Below, in pieces: positions 10,092 to 19,202 of a DNA stretch of 64,000 nucleotides. Below the pieces are notes generated by a model. It saw only the letters and a list, made by a program, of their open reading frames with translations, did not search any database and was not told where the DNA came from. Positions within the stretch are counted from its first letter, which is position 1; the number at the start of each line of letters is the position of its first letter. The position numbers and the translations under genes are program-made. Where the stretch lies: positions 604,592 to 668,591 of the forward strand of contig NZ_JAFKCW010000002.1 in the NCBI RefSeq assembly GCF_017254835.1, read 5' to 3'. This stretch comes from Algoriphagus aestuariicola (GTDB taxonomy: Bacteria > Bacteroidota > Bacteroidia > Cytophagales > Cyclobacteriaceae).

Positions 10092-10502
10092 ATGTATCAT
10101 AGAGTCCTTGCGCTTAGCATTGTCGTCGTAGGTCTTATCTGCGGCGGTATCGCATTAATTTATTCCCAAAACACCAAAACGATGAGTGCCGGAGCTATTA
10201 AAGAAAACAGAAATGAAATCATAGTTGTGCTCCAGCCAAGCAGTGGAGTGAGCGTAAAGATGGGAAGCTTCAGCTCGAGAGAAAGTAATCGAGTGGATAA
10301 CATCAATCGCTTGTTGAAAGAATATGGAAGTGAGGTTCGCAAAATAGAAATCCCAATCCCAAAAGAGTCCCCTCCTGCAACCGAATATTATCAAATTTTC
10401 CATTCTGGAGACCCTACAAGATTACTCGAAGCCCTGAAAGCTGAGGACTGGGTTGAGAGTGCCTACCTCAAGCCGAAATCTGAAGATCCAGGTGGCTTTT
10501 AA
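10092..10502 (+). CDS. Membrane-anchored propeptide-like (I9-like) small protein
   Basis: A 136-residue protein from the ATG at 10092 (a TTG at 10074 in the same frame would add six residues; the ATG puts the hydrophobic segment at the N-terminus). It starts with one hydrophobic helix (VLALSIVVVGLICGGIALIY), then a soluble domain. That domain resembles the N-terminal region of the protease just upstream: both begin with a short beta strand (NEIIVVLQ here, HELVVIFK there) and end with a matching motif (EDWVESAYLKPKSEDP here, DPLVEGAYIKPPAEDP there). I infer an I9-type fold acting as a free-standing inhibitor or folding helper. It lies 76 bp after the protease. No family name is recognised with certainty. 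Confidence 0.75.
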   Translation: MYHRVLALSIVVVGLICGGIALIYSQNTKTMSAGAIKENRNEIIVVLQPSSGVSVKMGSFSSRESNRVDNINRLLKEYGSEVRKIEIPIPKESPPATEYYQIFHSGDPTRLLEALKAEDWVESAYLKPKSEDPGGF

Positions 10503-10581
10503 ATGCCTGCTATTTAAATTCCGTCGTTTGAAGTTGGCCATTTAAACTAGTGCAAACCCATTCCTTGTCTCGGCGTGTCGC

Positions 10582-10589
10582 GGAGGTGA
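10582..10589 (+). promoter_or_regulatory. strong Shine-Dalgarno site before the ATP-grasp gene
   Basis: GGAGGTGA lies nine bases upstream of the ATG at 10596. Such a strong site is unusual in Bacteroidota, where initiation rarely uses Shine-Dalgarno pairing, and it supports this start. Confidence 0.5.
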
Positions 10590-10595
10590 ATTTCA

Positions 10596-11954
10596 ATGAT
10601 AATCGAAAGTGCCACTTCGTACTTTTTCACCCATCTCGGGATTTTGATTTCTGGTGAGAAATCCGGAAAGGTAATTGGCATGCCCACTTCCGAGGTGTAC
10701 GCTGATCCGCATTTGATCCATCAGCTACTCCAAGTTCCAAAACACCATTTGGACAACGGAATTCAGGCCCAAATTTATGCAGGCCCAGAAGATACGCTGG
10801 TGGTATTTTACCCCCACGTCGACGAAAAACTAGCGGCAAGTCTTTCGCAAAACCTAAAAGTCAACTCCTCAATATGGAATGATTTGACTGGAATCAACAT
10901 CCATCCGAAAAAGACATTGCTTGCTTTTGATTCGTGTGAAAAAATGCCTGAATTAAAAGTCTTGAATATTGAACTAAGGAAAGGAAGTCTACTCGAGGCA
11001 TGCATTGAAAAATCAGCCGATAGCCAGCAGTCACTAGTTGGATTCATTTTTTCCTCAGGATTCCAACAGTCACTACAAAACAAAATCCCTCTTCCCGCAG
11101 GATTGGCTCTTTTGGCAGCCCAGACGGACTTTTTGATGAACAAAAATTCCGCAATGCCATTTTTAAAAGCAGCTGGATTAAGCACGGCAAATACTTACAT
11201 TTTCAACAGGTCCAAGTTTTCTTTATCCCAACTCAAAGGTCTTGAAACGCAGGAATACGTGTTCAAACCCGCCGGCGGAGCAGCTGGACTGGGATTATTT
11301 CCAAAAGGAAATACGGGAGCTAACACTGCACTTTTAAAGAAACATTTGGCTGATTTAGAACAACAAGGCACTCTACCCGCCAACTTTCAGATCCAAGAAT
11401 TTATCCCAGGGCCAGTATGGGGTGTGTCGGGACTTTTTTTGCCTGGCAAAAAATGGAAAATTCTACAAGTACATAGCCAGTGTATAGACGAACGGGGAAG
11501 GTTTACCGGAGGCAGATGGTGCCTTTCATTTCAAAGGGAAAAACTGGCATTTGCAGAATCCCTATTTTCGAAACTGTCAGAATACGAGCCTTTTGAATAT
11601 ACCGGTTTGATTGAATTTGATCTTGTTGGCGAGACGATCATCGAAGTAAATCCCAGAATCACAGCCTCCTCTCCTATTGGTCATCTTCTTTCACTTGAAA
11701 ATAGGATCAAAGCTCGGCTGGGAACCGATTTTCGAATAAACCAGCTAGATATCAATACCCAAGTCCAATTCCCTAGGCTGTCCGGCAAACTTAGGTCTGT
11801 CGAGCGACTCGTCAAAAAAACAAAAAGCGAAACTGGGATGCTTACCCTACCTCAAGGAATCAATCCCATGGGAGCTTCCAGAGTACTTTTTGTCAACGAT
11901 CAAGAAGATTCCCACTACCAAAGGCTGTTTCTTAAGCAACTCGAACAGATCTAA
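10596..11954 (+). CDS. ATP-grasp domain protein
   Basis: A 452-residue protein with a C-terminal ATP-grasp fold, the fold of carboxylate-amine or carboxylate-thiol ligases. The nucleotide-binding lysine and glycine-rich loop are seen in YVFKPAGGAAGLGLFPKGN (about 222-240). A strand typical for adenine contact is IQEFIPGPVWGVSG (about 266-280). The Mg-binding Glu/Asn motif is IIEVNPRITASSP (about 348-360). The N-terminal 200 residues form a pre-ATP-grasp region that I cannot assign. It follows the protease and propeptide-like gene by 93 bp on the same strand, so a shared pathway is possible but not shown. The substrate is unknown. Confidence 0.8.
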   Translation: MIIESATSYFFTHLGILISGEKSGKVIGMPTSEVYADPHLIHQLLQVPKHHLDNGIQAQIYAGPEDTLVVFYPHVDEKLAASLSQNLKVNSSIWNDLTGINIHPKKTLLAFDSCEKMPELKVLNIELRKGSLLEACIEKSADSQQSLVGFIFSSGFQQSLQNKIPLPAGLALLAAQTDFLMNKNSAMPFLKAAGLSTANTYIFNRSKFSLSQLKGLETQEYVFKPAGGAAGLGLFPKGNTGANTALLKKHLADLEQQGTLPANFQIQEFIPGPVWGVSGLFLPGKKWKILQVHSQCIDERGRFTGGRWCLSFQREKLAFAESLFSKLSEYEPFEYTGLIEFDLVGETIIEVNPRITASSPIGHLLSLENRIKARLGTDFRINQLDINTQVQFPRLSGKLRSVERLVKKTKSETGMLTLPQGINPMGASRVLFVNDQEDSHYQRLFLKQLEQI

Positions 11955-11970
11955 GCCCATACCTAAAAAA

Positions 11971-11999
11971 AAAAGAGGATCGATACCAATCCTCCTTTT
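11971..11999. terminator. bidirectional terminator between convergent genes
   Basis: GAGGAT at 11975-11980 pairs with ATCCTC at 11989-11994, preceded by a run of A and followed by CTTTT. It lies between the convergent ATP-grasp and LVIVD genes and could serve both strands. Confidence 0.65.
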
Positions 12000-12045
12000 C
12001 AACATCTAAAACTTAACTTTAACCTAACTAGTCTTATGGGCCTGT

Positions 12046-13698
12046 CTATTTCAATTTCCCCTCCGTATCGGTATAGTTGCCGATAATCTGGGCCCCACTA
12101 TTGATCGTCACATCGCCATAGACGGTGATCGTATTTCCCTCTCCGACAAACTCGAGTGTGGCGCCACTATTCAACCTCAAGTCGCCGTAGATTACGGTGC
12201 TGCCAGAGAGCTTTAGATAAGATTTGCTGTTGACGTTGATGGCGGTGTTCTTTTTATACTGTCCAAAAGCAAAGCTTCCGACTACCTGCATGACACCGTT
12301 GCTGTTGACATTTAAACTGCTCTCCACCGCCAAAGATCCACAGTAGAGGAGTTCTCCACCTACATTGACATTTTTAAGAGAAGCCGCTCCGGCAAAAGCC
12401 ATTCGCTCGTTTGAGTTGACATTCAGGTTACTGTTTCCGCTATACGCAGGAAGATCCTTACAAAGTTGATCGGCGATATCTTCCTTGGTAACGTTTATCT
12501 TAAGGACCTGTAGCCCTCCCGCACCAGTGGCTACAAAAACGAAGTTCTCTTCATTTCTGACGAAATTGGACGAACCATCAAGATCTAGGATCCCCAAGCT
12601 CTTAATATCCGAGGTGTTTTCGACGTTGGAGACAGAGATTCCTGCAGCTCCATTAGCCATGAACAGCAGGGAATTGTCGACAGAAACTGCGTTGGTGACA
12701 ACGTCTCCCGGATCGGTATCATCAGGGTTGATAGGAATTGGAAGCTTGCTGACCAATTGCCCACTGCCCAGACTGTAGATACCCGCGCCATTGGCGCCCT
12801 CGGATACATAGAGGTTGCCGTCCGCTATGGCAATGGTCCTCTTCGCTTCCGGTGTGGCATCGTCTAGGTTTATTTTCAACAGTTCGGCCAAATTCGAAGG
12901 AGTATAGACAATCGCTCCTTCGGTTCCACTAAGCACAGCCAGTTTATCACTACCGTAGGCAACACTCCTCAAATCTTCTACTTCAACCTCTTGGCTTACA
13001 TTTCCGGCAATGTCCACTACTCCCAATATGCCGGGATTTCCAGTAGTTACCGCTGTAGAGCTACCAAGTCCCGTCACATCGTTTGCAACGAAACCCGGAA
13101 GTGACACAAATGAAAAATCAGAGGTAAACTTTCCGTTAGAAACAGAAACCCTAGCGAGGTTGGCCGGAGAACTTACTCCAAAGTCCCCATCCACGTCAAC
13201 TGCCATTGCCATCTGTAGGGTACCATTCGAATATTGCAAGGAACTTACTTCGGCGTCCGTAAAAAGGGCTTGAGAAACAATTTTTGGTTTGTAAGCATCG
13301 GAAATATCGAATATCTCCACGGCGCCCAAATACGTTTCCCCTTCCACATTGTATCCAACGTAAGCATAGTTCCCATCAATGTCCACATGGGTAGCCCTTA
13401 GTTTCACCCCTTGATATTCAGGAGCTTCTACCTGTGAAATCAATACAATAGGCAGCTCCGAAGAACTTTCCAAAACCCTACCCGCTGCTGCCTCTGGATC
13501 GATCAGCGTCACGACTCCACTACCATCAAGTTTGATGCGCTCACTTAGCGTCTCACTGTCGGTCCGGATCAAAATTGACTGGGGATCTGAGCCCGAGTCT
13601 TCGCAGGAAGTCAGCAGTAAAGCAGAAAGTGCCAGGCCGAGGCCAATACCTTTTATCGCATTTTCTTTCGAATAGCCATTCTTGAAGTTCAAATACAT
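12046..13698 (-). CDS. LVIVD-repeat-type beta-propeller lipoprotein with bactofilin-like C-terminus
   Basis: A 550-residue lipoprotein (signal ending LLLTSC at about residue 32). The middle (about 85-400) is a propeller-like repeat region, with blades such as AVEIFDISDAYKPKIVSQAL and ISVSNVENTSDIKSLGILDL, matching the LVIVD pattern of Bacteroidota surface proteins. The end (about 415-545) has beta-helix-like repeats rich in NVNSN, GDLRLNSGATLEF and GDVTINSGAQIIG, resembling polymer-forming bactofilin strands. It is probably a cell-surface protein; no enzymatic residues are recognised. The gene stands alone and converges with the ATP-grasp gene. Confidence 0.82.
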   Translation of the reverse strand: MYLNFKNGYSKENAIKGIGLGLALSALLLTSCEDSGSDPQSILIRTDSETLSERIKLDGSGVVTLIDPEAAAGRVLESSSELPIVLISQVEAPEYQGVKLRATHVDIDGNYAYVGYNVEGETYLGAVEIFDISDAYKPKIVSQALFTDAEVSSLQYSNGTLQMAMAVDVDGDFGVSSPANLARVSVSNGKFTSDFSFVSLPGFVANDVTGLGSSTAVTTGNPGILGVVDIAGNVSQEVEVEDLRSVAYGSDKLAVLSGTEGAIVYTPSNLAELLKINLDDATPEAKRTIAIADGNLYVSEGANGAGIYSLGSGQLVSKLPIPINPDDTDPGDVVTNAVSVDNSLLFMANGAAGISVSNVENTSDIKSLGILDLDGSSNFVRNEENFVFVATGAGGLQVLKINVTKEDIADQLCKDLPAYSGNSNLNVNSNERMAFAGAASLKNVNVGGELLYCGSLAVESSLNVNSNGVMQVVGSFAFGQYKKNTAINVNSKSYLKLSGSTVIYGDLRLNSGATLEFVGEGNTITVYGDVTINSGAQIIGNYTDTEGKLK

Positions 13699-14162
13699 AT
13701 AATAGAATTTTATTTCTTTTTATCTAATTTTACCGAATATAATTCCATAAAATTAGCTATTGCGATGTATTTTCAAAATAAATGGACGATTCGCCCTTAT
13801 CTAATTGATGATAGTCCCTCATTTTCAAGGGATTTATTCCAAAATCATTGAGTGAAAAAAAAATACTTAACCTGCCGCTTCGGACACAAAGGTTTGAATC
13901 AGCAATACAAGCGCATTCCATTTTAGTAAGGCACCAAAAAGCCAACGAGCTATGTTCGGAACCTGCAAATGAAAGGCTTTTCGAACAGTGGCATTACTAT
14001 TCTATAGCACAGAGAACGCAACCAAACTAGATTACAAGCATTTTCCTTTAGGGGTCACAACTCTTCGCACCGCCCAAAGACATTTTAAAACGTGGCCGAA
14101 TTGGGATTCTATCAGTAAAAAAAGGTACTGACCTAAACCAGAACTAGTCGAAACTTGAGTTT
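13699..14162. other. intergenic region, no gene supported
   Basis: About 460 bases between the LVIVD lipoprotein start and the terminator of the exopolysaccharide pair. Short open frames here have no recognisable protein character. The promoter of the lipoprotein gene should lie in the AT-rich stretch next to 13698-13760. Confidence 0.5.
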
Positions 14163-14193
14163 AAAAAAAACCTCGGGAAGGATCCCGAGGTTT
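14163..14193 (-). terminator. rho-independent terminator of the exopolysaccharide pair
   Basis: On the minus strand CCTCGGGA pairs with TCCCGAGG (14171-14190) and is followed by eight T (complement of 14163-14170). It overlaps nothing and lies just after the kinase stop. Confidence 0.85.
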
Positions 14194-14196
14194 CGA

Positions 14197-16644
14197 TTAT
14201 TTATGACGCCTTAGGGCTCTTTTCCACCAAGGTAATTGAACCTCTTCGTGATAGCCATAAGAATTTGTGCCGTAGCCGTAGCCGTAGCCGTATCCGTAGC
14301 CATATCCGTAGCCCTTGTCGATATGAAGATCATTCAAAACCCCATATATTTTGGATACCCCACCTTTTTCAACAAGGTTGTTGAGAATTTGGCTATTTCC
14401 CTTCATGGAATATCCCTGACGGAACACGTAGAAATTCACGTCTGCAAATCCGAATAGCTCCTTTGTCTCCGACACCAACCCTACAGGAGGGCAGTCAAAA
14501 ACAACGACATCGTACTCTTCCTTTAATTCGCTGACGATCATCCTGAATTTATCCTGCAGTAGCAATTCAGCGGGGTTTGGCGGAATCGGTCCAGAGAGAA
14601 TCACGTCCAGATTTTCATAGCCGGATGGTTTGACCACGTCTTTCCAAGATACATTGCTGCTCAGACATGTACTCATGCCTTTGTCGTTGACCATGTTAAA
14701 ATCGTCTGCAATTCTTGGCTTCCTAAGATCAAGGCCTATCAAAATGGTCTTTTTGCCCATCAGTGCGAACACCGAAGCCATATTCATGGAAACGAAGGTC
14801 TTTCCTTCGCCTGATATCGATGAGGTAAACAAGAGGGTAAGATTGTTTTTTTGCGGACTCAGGTAAGCCAGATCTGCCCGCAAAGATCGAAAAGACTCTG
14901 TAACGGTAGACCTGGGATTATTGAATACCGGCAACGCATCGTCCGAATTGTTTCTTCCGATCATTCCGATCAAAGGAACCTTGAGCTGTTTTTCCAGTTC
15001 TTTCGGGTCCTCTATCTTGGTATTCAAAAAGTCCTTTGCTGTGATAAAGCCAATCGGCAGTATCATCCCGATAATAAGACCAATCAACAAATTGAGCGAA
15101 CGTTTAGGTGCGACTGGGAGCTGTCCCGATTTAGCATAATCCAAAACACTATTTTTTGGCATATTCGCGGCCTTGGTGATCTCCGCCTCTGCTTTTTTCT
15201 GGAGTAGATAGACGTAGATATTCTCGTTGATCGAAAACTGGCGCTGAATCGAGAGGAGGTTTCTCTCCGTCTGAGGCAGTGAGTTCACGTCCCGCTCAAT
15301 CATGCTGATGCGATTGTTCAAATCAGCTAGCACATCTTGGGTGTTCTGCGCAGCAAGGTTGACGTTTTCCTCCAACGCCCTTTTCGCATTCTGTACCCTG
15401 CTGGCGTTCTCTCGCACTACGGGGGTTTGGTCGGTGAAATTTGCCTTTAATCGAGATTGCTCCGCCTGCAGTTCACTAAGGGACTGCACCAACGAGTTCA
15501 AAAGAGGATCCGTGATTCCAATAACCGAAGGCGCTACCAGCTCCGCTTCCTGATTGTTCGCCAAATAGGTCTGAAGGGTTTTGTAATATTTCAGGGTAAC
15601 CTCAGTCTGCGCTTTCTCCTTCTCCAATTCCTGAAGTCGCTCAAATATAACGGCACCCTCTTCAGAAAGATTAAATACGCGGTTCTCCGTCCTATATTGC
15701 TGCAGCCTATTTTCGGAAAATCTCAGTGAGTCAGTGATTCCACTAAGTTGTTGATCTATAAAAAGGACCGTATTCTCGGATGCTCTGTTCTTTTCGTCAA
15801 GCTCGCGCTGAAGGTACATATCCATCAGCTTGTTCACATAATCCTGGCCAAGTCGGCGTACAGGGGTTTCCAAACTCAGCGTAAGGATGGAAGCTTGTTT
15901 ATTGATGGGAGTCACGGCGAGGTCTTCACGGAATTTGAGTGCCAATGATGGCGTATCGGAGACTTTAAACAGAATCTCGTCTCCCGCTAGGGCATTGATC
16001 AAGTCAACCTTAAACGAATAATTCTCACCGGAAACCACCTCTCCAAAAGAATAGACTTCCTGAAGTTCGAGCTTGCCTTCAAAGGTAGATTTGAAAAATT
16101 TATCAGAGGGAGAAAAGACGGCAAATTCATCGTCTGCGACCGTCAAATGAAAGGACCTGTCGTCAATAACCTCAATCTTAAACATCCCCCCTACAAGTTG
16201 GGGCTGAGTCCAATCCACGGTCACCAGGACCGGAACGCGACCATACAGCTGGGTGCTCGTGAATAAATCTTCCTGAAAATATTGGACATTGAGGCCGAGC
16301 GCGTTAATAGTCTGCTCAGCCAAAGAATACGACTTTAGAATCCCGATTTCATTTTCAATGTTGTTTTTGCCCTGCAACATGCCCAATCCGCTGGATTCAA
16401 AGAGGTCCGTACCCAAACTTGGTTTATCGTCTGCGACTAGTATACTTGACTCGACTTTGTAGACCGGCGTGGTATAACGATTAAAAAGGAAAGCGGCAAT
16501 AACGCCTACCGCCATGAAAATCAAGATTATTGGCCAATACTGAAGATAATTAAATATGATCACCTTCAAATCAATCTCATCCTCCTGGTTGACCATGAAG
16601 GGTGATTGTGCACTGGAATTTACTTGGGGAGAATTGGGATACAT
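14197..16644 (-). CDS. Polysaccharide co-polymerase / tyrosine autokinase (Wzz-BY-kinase)
   Basis: An 815-residue inner-membrane protein that controls capsule or exopolysaccharide chain length and export. The first membrane helix is at about 35-53 (PIILIFMAVGVIAAFLF), followed by a Wzz periplasmic domain with long coiled coils (about 270-470) and a second helix near 505-525. The cytoplasmic BY-kinase has Walker A SISGEGKT (about 607-614), Walker A' LIGLDLRKPRI and Walker B VVFDCPPVG. The C-terminus carries the autophosphorylated tyrosine cluster, here an unusually regular GY run (about 780-797). The stop lies next to a strong terminator, and the start is 2 bp from the exporter stop, indicating one operon with the Wza-like gene. 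Confidence 0.95.
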   Translation of the reverse strand: MYPNSPQVNSSAQSPFMVNQEDEIDLKVIIFNYLQYWPIILIFMAVGVIAAFLFNRYTTPVYKVESSILVADDKPSLGTDLFESSGLGMLQGKNNIENEIGILKSYSLAEQTINALGLNVQYFQEDLFTSTQLYGRVPVLVTVDWTQPQLVGGMFKIEVIDDRSFHLTVADDEFAVFSPSDKFFKSTFEGKLELQEVYSFGEVVSGENYSFKVDLINALAGDEILFKVSDTPSLALKFREDLAVTPINKQASILTLSLETPVRRLGQDYVNKLMDMYLQRELDEKNRASENTVLFIDQQLSGITDSLRFSENRLQQYRTENRVFNLSEEGAVIFERLQELEKEKAQTEVTLKYYKTLQTYLANNQEAELVAPSVIGITDPLLNSLVQSLSELQAEQSRLKANFTDQTPVVRENASRVQNAKRALEENVNLAAQNTQDVLADLNNRISMIERDVNSLPQTERNLLSIQRQFSINENIYVYLLQKKAEAEITKAANMPKNSVLDYAKSGQLPVAPKRSLNLLIGLIIGMILPIGFITAKDFLNTKIEDPKELEKQLKVPLIGMIGRNNSDDALPVFNNPRSTVTESFRSLRADLAYLSPQKNNLTLLFTSSISGEGKTFVSMNMASVFALMGKKTILIGLDLRKPRIADDFNMVNDKGMSTCLSSNVSWKDVVKPSGYENLDVILSGPIPPNPAELLLQDKFRMIVSELKEEYDVVVFDCPPVGLVSETKELFGFADVNFYVFRQGYSMKGNSQILNNLVEKGGVSKIYGVLNDLHIDKGYGYGYGYGYGYGYGTNSYGYHEEVQLPWWKRALRRHK
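14271..14312 (-). repeat. hexanucleotide tandem repeat coding the kinase GY tail
   Basis: Seven tandem units of a 6-base sequence (CGTAGC on the plus strand, with variants CGTATC and CATATC) encode the repeated Gly-Tyr dipeptides at the kinase C-terminus. Confidence 0.9.
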
Positions 16645-16646
16645 CT

Positions 16647-17459
16647 TTATTGGGTAGCAACATTAATAATCAGAACCGCCGCAGTGATGGCAGAAATCAA
16701 AAGCGTCAATGATTGGGCTGCATTTTCGCCAGCCCCTACTTCGCGAACCTTCATTGGTTCGGCATAGATCTGATCATTGGGCTGAATGAAATAAAAGGGG
16801 GACCCAACCAAATGCCTGTCAACTAGGTTAAGCCTATGGAGTTTAGTCCCTTCAGGATACTGTCTGATCAAAAGGATCTCATTTCTTTTGGCGATGGTGG
16901 TCAAATCTCCAGCGTTTGCAATGGCCTCAAAAATCGTCATTCTATCCTGCAAGACCACGAATTTCCCGGGCCTTCTGAATTCTCCCAATGCTGAGTACCT
17001 GATGCCGCCCAGCTTCACCTTCACATACAGTTCCGATGTAACATAGGCCCTCAATTGCTCTTCTATTTGCAATCTGGCTTCCTCCAATGTCTTGTTCTGT
17101 ACGTTTACTTCCCCGATAATCGGAAGCCTAACATTTCCATTTCTATCTACGGTATATCCAGTCATGTAATAGATATCTCCGCCGCTTTGGCCAGCTACCT
17201 GCATCTGTTGGTTGTTAGCCATTGCTGGCCTACTGTTAAAACCAGTTTGGATCAACTCTTCAATTGTCTGTACGTTGACATCGATGATGTCATTGTACTG
17301 CAATTTGTATTCTGGAATTTCGTAGGAAATCAACTCCCCTTCCGGGATCGGTTCATTGTCCTCGAGATTTTGTAGGTAGATAATTTTTTCATTTGAAACA
17401 CAGGACATAGCTGTCCAAAAAACGAGTCCAAAAATGGATACTCTAAAGAGTTTTCTCAT
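16647..17459 (-). CDS. Wza-like polysaccharide export lipoprotein
   Basis: A 270-residue outer-membrane polysaccharide exporter of the OPX family. The signal ends in a lipobox (FWTAMSC, Cys20). The export domain begins around YKLQYNDIIDVNV and a SLBB-like domain follows, around KVKLGGIRYSALGEFRRPGK (about 150-235). A hydrophobic C-terminal segment (SLTLLISAITAAVLIINVAT) may span the outer membrane. It is the first gene of the pair with the Wzz/BY-kinase, two bases upstream of it. Its upstream region (17460-17598) separates it from the next minus-strand gene. Confidence 0.93.
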   Translation of the reverse strand: MRKLFRVSIFGLVFWTAMSCVSNEKIIYLQNLEDNEPIPEGELISYEIPEYKLQYNDIIDVNVQTIEELIQTGFNSRPAMANNQQMQVAGQSGGDIYYMTGYTVDRNGNVRLPIIGEVNVQNKTLEEARLQIEEQLRAYVTSELYVKVKLGGIRYSALGEFRRPGKFVVLQDRMTIFEAIANAGDLTTIAKRNEILLIRQYPEGTKLHRLNLVDRHLVGSPFYFIQPNDQIYAEPMKVREVGAGENAAQSLTLLISAITAAVLIINVATQ

Positions 17460-17598
17460 AAACTTAAATTAATTCACATTTCGCCAACGCGTCGCAAACT
17501 TAGAAATTTTCCTTCAAATTTTTGATTTTTTGTAATTTGAGACACACTTGCCTGCATATTCTTCAATTTCGCACCCTTGAGACTCGCTGGCACAAAAA

Positions 17599-17967
17599 TT
17601 AAAAGTCCTTTTCTCTAACGATCAAAAACCAGTCCCCTTCCAACTCCAAGTATCCAAAATCGTAGCAATAACGATAGCAACTTCCTTTCTTGTTCTGATA
17701 GGTATGTGTAAAATATCTGAAATTAAAGCCGGCTCTGGTCAATTTATCCCTGTTGGTTTTTACTAGTTCGCCATGTTCCCTGACTAGCGCTTCAAGAATA
17801 TTTCGGTTCTTTTTCAAGGTATAGTTAATGTTTCTGACCAGGTTTACCGTGTCGGCGTTTTGCTTGTTGTTATAGGTATTTCTACAGCTATCATCACAGA
17901 ACTTCTTGTCCAAGCGACCCTGTATCGCTTTGCCACAATTGACGCAAATTCTTTTTTCCTGATCCAT
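17599..17967 (-). CDS. Small zinc-ribbon protein
   Basis: A 122-residue cytoplasmic protein with an N-terminal treble-clef or zinc-ribbon motif, CVNCGK and FCDDSCRNTY, i.e. CxxC then CxxxC at residues 8-28. The remainder is basic and contains a conserved-looking aromatic segment (YRYCYDFGYLELEGDWFLIV). Proteins of this form are common in Bacteroidota and have no assigned role. The arrangement suggests metal binding. It stands alone upstream of the exopolysaccharide pair on the same strand, with 139 bp between them. Confidence 0.8.
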   Translation of the reverse strand: MDQEKRICVNCGKAIQGRLDKKFCDDSCRNTYNNKQNADTVNLVRNINYTLKKNRNILEALVREHGELVKTNRDKLTRAGFNFRYFTHTYQNKKGSCYRYCYDFGYLELEGDWFLIVREKDF

Positions 17968-18393
17968 GGCAGAAGGCTTAAATCAATTTACACAATTAGT
18001 TCAAAGATATAGACTGGCTTGTCAATAGAAAATTTAGCAGTCTCATTTTTCAAATTCCGCCGAAAAAAATGTTAATGGATTGGCAAACTTCAAAACGCTC
18101 CGCAATCATCCTACATTGACAAAACAACGGCGGTACTCGTGTAAATCTCTCTTTCCAGCATAAAGGCATTTGGCTTGGAAAGGGCATTTGGAGCAAAAAA
18201 ATCATCTTCAAGTTTATTTTTTGGAATTTATTATCAATCAAATTTTGCGAAGCACGCGCATATTAAATAAGATATTGATAAATTAGGTTGTCTATTACCC
18301 TCAAACTGAAGAGCTTGACCAAACAAAATTTCGAGCTGCTGGTTAGGTTCTTTACTCGTTTGCAAATCATCGGTCAACCTAAATATTACTGCT
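17968..18393. other. divergent intergenic region
   Basis: About 425 bases between the divergent zinc-ribbon and DUF4136 genes. It is AT-rich, carries the promoters of both, and shows no convincing gene or RNA fold. Confidence 0.5.
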
Positions 18394-18978
18394 ATGAAAG
18401 TTTCCTCAGTCTCGCTGATTTTACTGGCGGTGCTTACTGCTTCTTGTTTCTCCTCAAAGGACTACGTTACAGACTACGATTATAATTACACAGGCTCTTT
18501 TAAGAAATACAAGACCTTTGCTTTCGTAGAAGCCACCAGCCAAGATTCCTCAACTTTGGTCAGCGTACTCAATGCCACCATAGGAGCCAGGCTTGGTTCC
18601 CAAGGCTTTAGAGAGCAAGTTTCCAAACCAGACATGCTGGTCAGCTACAAGATTTTTTCTGACTCCATCAGGTACAGAGGCTATGTGCAGCCAGAGTTTG
18701 ACTATTGGCTAAACCGCACCGGACAGACTTACCGTAATGACGAAGGTGAAATAGAGCGGGAGCAGGAAAAAGACGAAACCTACAATCAAGTAAGATATTC
18801 CCAAAACAACGGCATGTTGGTCATCTATGTGATCGACTCCAAGAAAGGGAATACCATTTGGCAGGGATACACTGCCGCTAACTTTGACCTCCAGTCCCCT
18901 AATTTCCACTCTGACATCACGCGGGCCGCCTACCGGGTGATGAACGAATTCAAAATCGTCAATAGGCTCATGGAATAG
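18394..18978 (+). CDS. DUF4136 lipoprotein
   Basis: A 194-residue lipoprotein with a clear signal and lipobox (LLAVLTASC, Cys18). The mature part matches DUF4136: YDYNYTGSFKKYKTFAFVE near the start, then GARLGSQGFRE, and GNTIWQGYTAANFD near the end. It is probably anchored to the outer or inner membrane facing the periplasm, with unknown function. It is followed by its own terminator at 19027-19058, so it is probably monocistronic. Confidence 0.9.
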   Translation: MKVSSVSLILLAVLTASCFSSKDYVTDYDYNYTGSFKKYKTFAFVEATSQDSSTLVSVLNATIGARLGSQGFREQVSKPDMLVSYKIFSDSIRYRGYVQPEFDYWLNRTGQTYRNDEGEIEREQEKDETYNQVRYSQNNGMLVIYVIDSKKGNTIWQGYTAANFDLQSPNFHSDITRAAYRVMNEFKIVNRLME

Positions 18979-19026
18979 CCAATTCAAATCCTCAATTCGG
19001 GGAGATTTTCTACATTTTTCCTTGCA

Positions 19027-19058
19027 ATGTCCCGGTTCCCTCGGGGCATTTTTTTTTG
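19027..19058 (+). terminator. rho-independent terminator after the DUF4136 gene
   Basis: ATGTCCCG (19027-19034) pairs with CGGGGCAT (19042-19049, one G-U pair) around a seven-base loop and is followed by nine T. Confidence 0.8.
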
Positions 19059-19202
19059 ACCAATCGTGATGCGTGGGATTCAAAACATGAATAAATGCCC
19101 ACGGGAGCCACTTTTCGAGTCATTCTGTTTTTCCTTCCTCGACCAAGTTGGCGCTTCTGGCGGTCATTTTGGATAAGATGAGGAAATCAAGAAAACAAAA
19201 CC

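Noticed and set aside
13848-14030. 60-codon plus-strand frame in the gap before the exopolysaccharide terminator
   Set aside because: No signal, domain or start context, and it is in a gap with many stops in other frames; likely chance.
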